A DNA stretch of 64,000 bases. Source: Thermoplasmata archaeon. GTDB lineage: Archaea > Thermoplasmatota > Thermoplasmata > Thermoplasmatales > Thermoplasmataceae. Shown one piece after another: positions 62,261 to 64,000 of the stretch. The stretch is taken from positions 1 to 64,000 of the forward strand of contig JAJZJR010000005.1 of assembly GCA_021810045.1 (NCBI GenBank), in the 5' to 3' direction. A program made the position numbers and the translations under genes. Under the pieces are notes generated by a model, which had not been told where the DNA came from, searched no databases, and saw only the letters and a list, made by a program, of their open reading frames with translations. Positions within the stretch are counted from its first letter, which is position 1. The number at the start of each line of letters is the position of its first letter.

Positions 62261-63721
62261 TTACTGCAGTGTTTCTCTGAATTTCCTGATTTCAGGATTG
62301 CCAATAATTCCGTATTCTATCAGTGAATCCATGCTGATCCTTGTCTGTTTTGTACTGTCTCTTTCTCTTACTGTCACAGTTTTCTCAGTAGCTGAATCAT
62401 GGTCAAGTGTTATACAGTAAGGGGTCCCTATTTCATCCTGCCTGGCGTATCTTTTACCAATGGAACCGCTCTGGTCGAAGTAAACGTATGGATCATTCAG
62501 AAGAAGTTTTTCGTGTAGTTCCTTGGCAAGTAAGTCAAGTCCATCCTTGTTCACAAGAGGCAGGACTGCTGCATGGTAAGGTGCAATCTTCTCTGGTATT
62601 CTCAGTACCTTGAATCCATTTTCCCGGGTATAGAATGAGTTCATGAGCAGTGACATGACCATTCTGTCAATACCATAGGCAGGTTCAATGATAGAGGGTA
62701 TGACATCAGCGTCATCCACCTTGACAGACACAGATTCGCCTGTGGCATCCTGGTGTTTTCTCAGATCGTTCCTGTCAGCTATTCCTACCACTTCCACCCA
62801 TGAATCGTCAAGGAGTGCTTCAGCATCCCACGTATCAACGGAGTAATGGGCAAGCTCATCATCATGCTGCTGCCTGAATCTTATGTTCTCATGTTTAATG
62901 CCAACGTTCTTCAGAATGTCATAGGTCTTGTTTATGAAATATGCCATTGCATTGCTGCTGATTATGCCTTTTTCGAAGGCACTCCTTACATCTGATGAAA
63001 CCTCTGGTCCGGTTTTCGGAACCAGTTTTATCTCATCGCCAGCGATCAGCTCCTTCCAGTACTTCTTATCCGGAATCACGAAAACCTCAACCTCACCCAT
63101 GTTGAGTTCCTTCATTCTGAGAAGACCCTGTCGTGGAGAGATCTCGTTCCTGAATCCCTTTCCCAACTGTGCCACAGCCATTGGGAGTTTTCCCCGGAAG
63201 ACTGTGTTAAGTAGCTTGAAATTAACAAAAATACCTTGTGCTGTCTCTGGTCTCAGATACAGGTTTCCAGAATTAACCTGGTCAGGTATCTTGAACATCT
63301 GCTTGGATTCAAAGGCTTTAGTAATTCTTGTTCCGCACTTGACACATTTTACTGTATTGGCAGCAAGGAACTCGTTTGCCTGGTTTTCGTCATTAATTAC
63401 ATTTTCATTGCCTGATGCCTTCATAACAGTCTCCAGTTTTTCCCTGTTATGGCATTTGGGGCATTCAGTGGCGAGATCAGAGAACTTTTCTATGTGACCT
63501 GATGTCCTGAACACTGATTCAGGAACAATTACCGGAGTGTCAATCATTATGCCCCCTTCCGAGACATAAGCCTCTTTCCATGTCCTGATGACATTGTCCT
63601 TCAGAAGAACACCAAGAGGACCATAATCGTAAAAGCCGGATTCACCGCCATATATTGAGTAAGAAGGCCAGAAGAACCCTCTTCTCTTCGCAAGTTCAAT
63701 TACCTGTTCGTAAACGTTCAT
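62261..63721 (-). CDS. glyS: Glycyl-tRNA synthetase, archaeal/eukaryotic alpha2 type
   Basis: Class II synthetase of 486 residues. Motif 1 region SGFYDYGPLGVLLKDNVIRT; a zinc-like insertion with CPKCHN and CVKCGT; motif 2 FRNEISPRQG; motif 3 YGIDRMVMSLL. C-terminal anticodon-binding domain from about 385. Its start overlaps the stop of the CBS gene upstream (ATGA). Confidence 0.95.
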   Translation of the reverse strand: MNVYEQVIELAKRRGFFWPSYSIYGGESGFYDYGPLGVLLKDNVIRTWKEAYVSEGGIMIDTPVIVPESVFRTSGHIEKFSDLATECPKCHNREKLETVMKASGNENVINDENQANEFLAANTVKCVKCGTRITKAFESKQMFKIPDQVNSGNLYLRPETAQGIFVNFKLLNTVFRGKLPMAVAQLGKGFRNEISPRQGLLRMKELNMGEVEVFVIPDKKYWKELIAGDEIKLVPKTGPEVSSDVRSAFEKGIISSNAMAYFINKTYDILKNVGIKHENIRFRQQHDDELAHYSVDTWDAEALLDDSWVEVVGIADRNDLRKHQDATGESVSVKVDDADVIPSIIEPAYGIDRMVMSLLMNSFYTRENGFKVLRIPEKIAPYHAAVLPLVNKDGLDLLAKELHEKLLLNDPYVYFDQSGSIGKRYARQDEIGTPYCITLDHDSATEKTVTVRERDSTKQTRISMDSLIEYGIIGNPEIRKFRETLQ

Positions 63722-63984
63722 AGGAATACACTGAGTATCTGAATATCGTGCAGCATGTCTACAAGCTGCCCAGTACCCTGAAGAACAGGAAGTTGATTAT
63801 AGTTTCCTGCCTCCATTTTTCTGACGGCAACCTCAAGTGTATCATTGCTGTTGGTTACAACAGGCTCAGTGATCATGAAATTCTTTACAGGCTCCCTGGG
63901 GAGGACTATGTTCCTCTTTTCAATGAGGTAAGTTACAACATTCCTGATGCCATCCCAGGACCATGGATCCTCGTCATCCGCCAT
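63718..63984 (-). CDS. CBS-domain protein, possibly continuing beyond the window
   Basis: The 88 visible residues end with one CBS motif (PVKNFMITEPVVTNSNDTLE, RKMEAGNYNQLPVLQG) and a short tail. The frame remains open upstream of ATG 63984 to the window edge, so the true start may lie outside. The last CBS half is incomplete after DMLHDIQILSVFL, so a short CBS protein rather than a full pair is likely. It overlaps glyS by 4 bases. Confidence 0.6.
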   Translation of the reverse strand: MADDEDPWSWDGIRNVVTYLIEKRNIVLPREPVKNFMITEPVVTNSNDTLEVAVRKMEAGNYNQLPVLQGTGQLVDMLHDIQILSVFL

Positions 63985-64000
63985 GCCGGTCTCTGAAAGT

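Noticed and set aside
1-64000. CRISPR arrays, rRNA, tRNA or prophage clusters
   Set aside because: No regularly spaced repeats, rRNA-like stretches, complete tRNA cloverleafs or phage structural genes were seen.

Overview
The window reads as a chromosome segment of an archaeon of the Thermoplasmatales type, an acidophilic heterotroph. Evidence: archaeal information genes (S19e, L39e, L31e, aIF6, PDCD5-type protein, Nob1, Hjc, type 2 Ogg, Pth2); archaeal ether-lipid synthesis (CarS); TATA boxes about 25-30 bases before many starts, with few Shine-Dalgarno sites; GTG and TTG starts; a secreted S53 (acid) protease; a fused EtfB-EtfA; and an acetate transporter next to acetyl-CoA synthetase. Base composition looks moderate. 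No rRNA, tRNA, CRISPR array, prophage or plasmid region is visible.

Layout. 1-455: edge of a decayed IS200/IS605 element (broken tnpA joined to the 3' end of tnpB). 502-5460: Ni/Co permease, Ogg2 DNA glycosylase, Nnr NAD(P)HX repair enzyme and an acyl-CoA-synthetase relative with a degenerate P-loop. 5539-8505: S53 protease. 8642-12768: citrate synthase, Nob1, cyclase-family hydrolase, DNA methylase, degenerate MBL-fold protein. 12909-16593: fused ETF, Rieske ferredoxin, methionine aminopeptidase, thymidylate kinase. 16691-20748: MFS protein, Acs, acetate transporter. 21017-22504: overlapping XRE-CBS regulator, carS and pth2. 22687-29335: membrane protein, DUF1059-like protein, AbrB-PhoU regulator, MBL hydrolase, second Acs-like ligase, class V aminotransferase, Hjc. 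29332-34243: class III aminotransferase, ferritin-like/VIT1 iron transporter and an ABC exporter. 34345-36251: ribosomal/aIF6 cluster. 36258-41251: pyrE, MFS, ftsZ, pyrF, cbiB. 41521-45276: coiled-coil protein, sugar nucleotidyltransferase, MFS, small membrane protein. 45393-55413: hutU, xth, purA, icd, an aldehyde-dehydrogenase fold lacking its catalytic residues, moaE, L-threonine dehydrogenase, ABC exporter. 55514-61604: sufR-like regulator divergent from sufC-B-D-S-U-ferredoxin. 61610-63984: membrane protein, glyS, CBS protein.

How it fits together. Acs, the SatP-type transporter, citrate synthase and isocitrate dehydrogenase form an acetate-to-TCA route. ETF and the Rieske ferredoxin handle electrons. 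SUF supplies Fe-S clusters and the VIT1 protein probably handles iron. The most useful unexplained signals are regulatory: a 12-base word (TAATTTAGTCAA) shared by the suf and etf control regions, repeated TGTC-N-GACA palindromes before ftsZ, paired palindromes before an MFS gene, and repeated AGTCTATAT sites before the AbrB-PhoU gene. Two pseudoenzyme-like proteins (ALDH fold, adenylate-forming fold) are the best candidates for new biochemistry. I did not find a clear new defence or mobile system.
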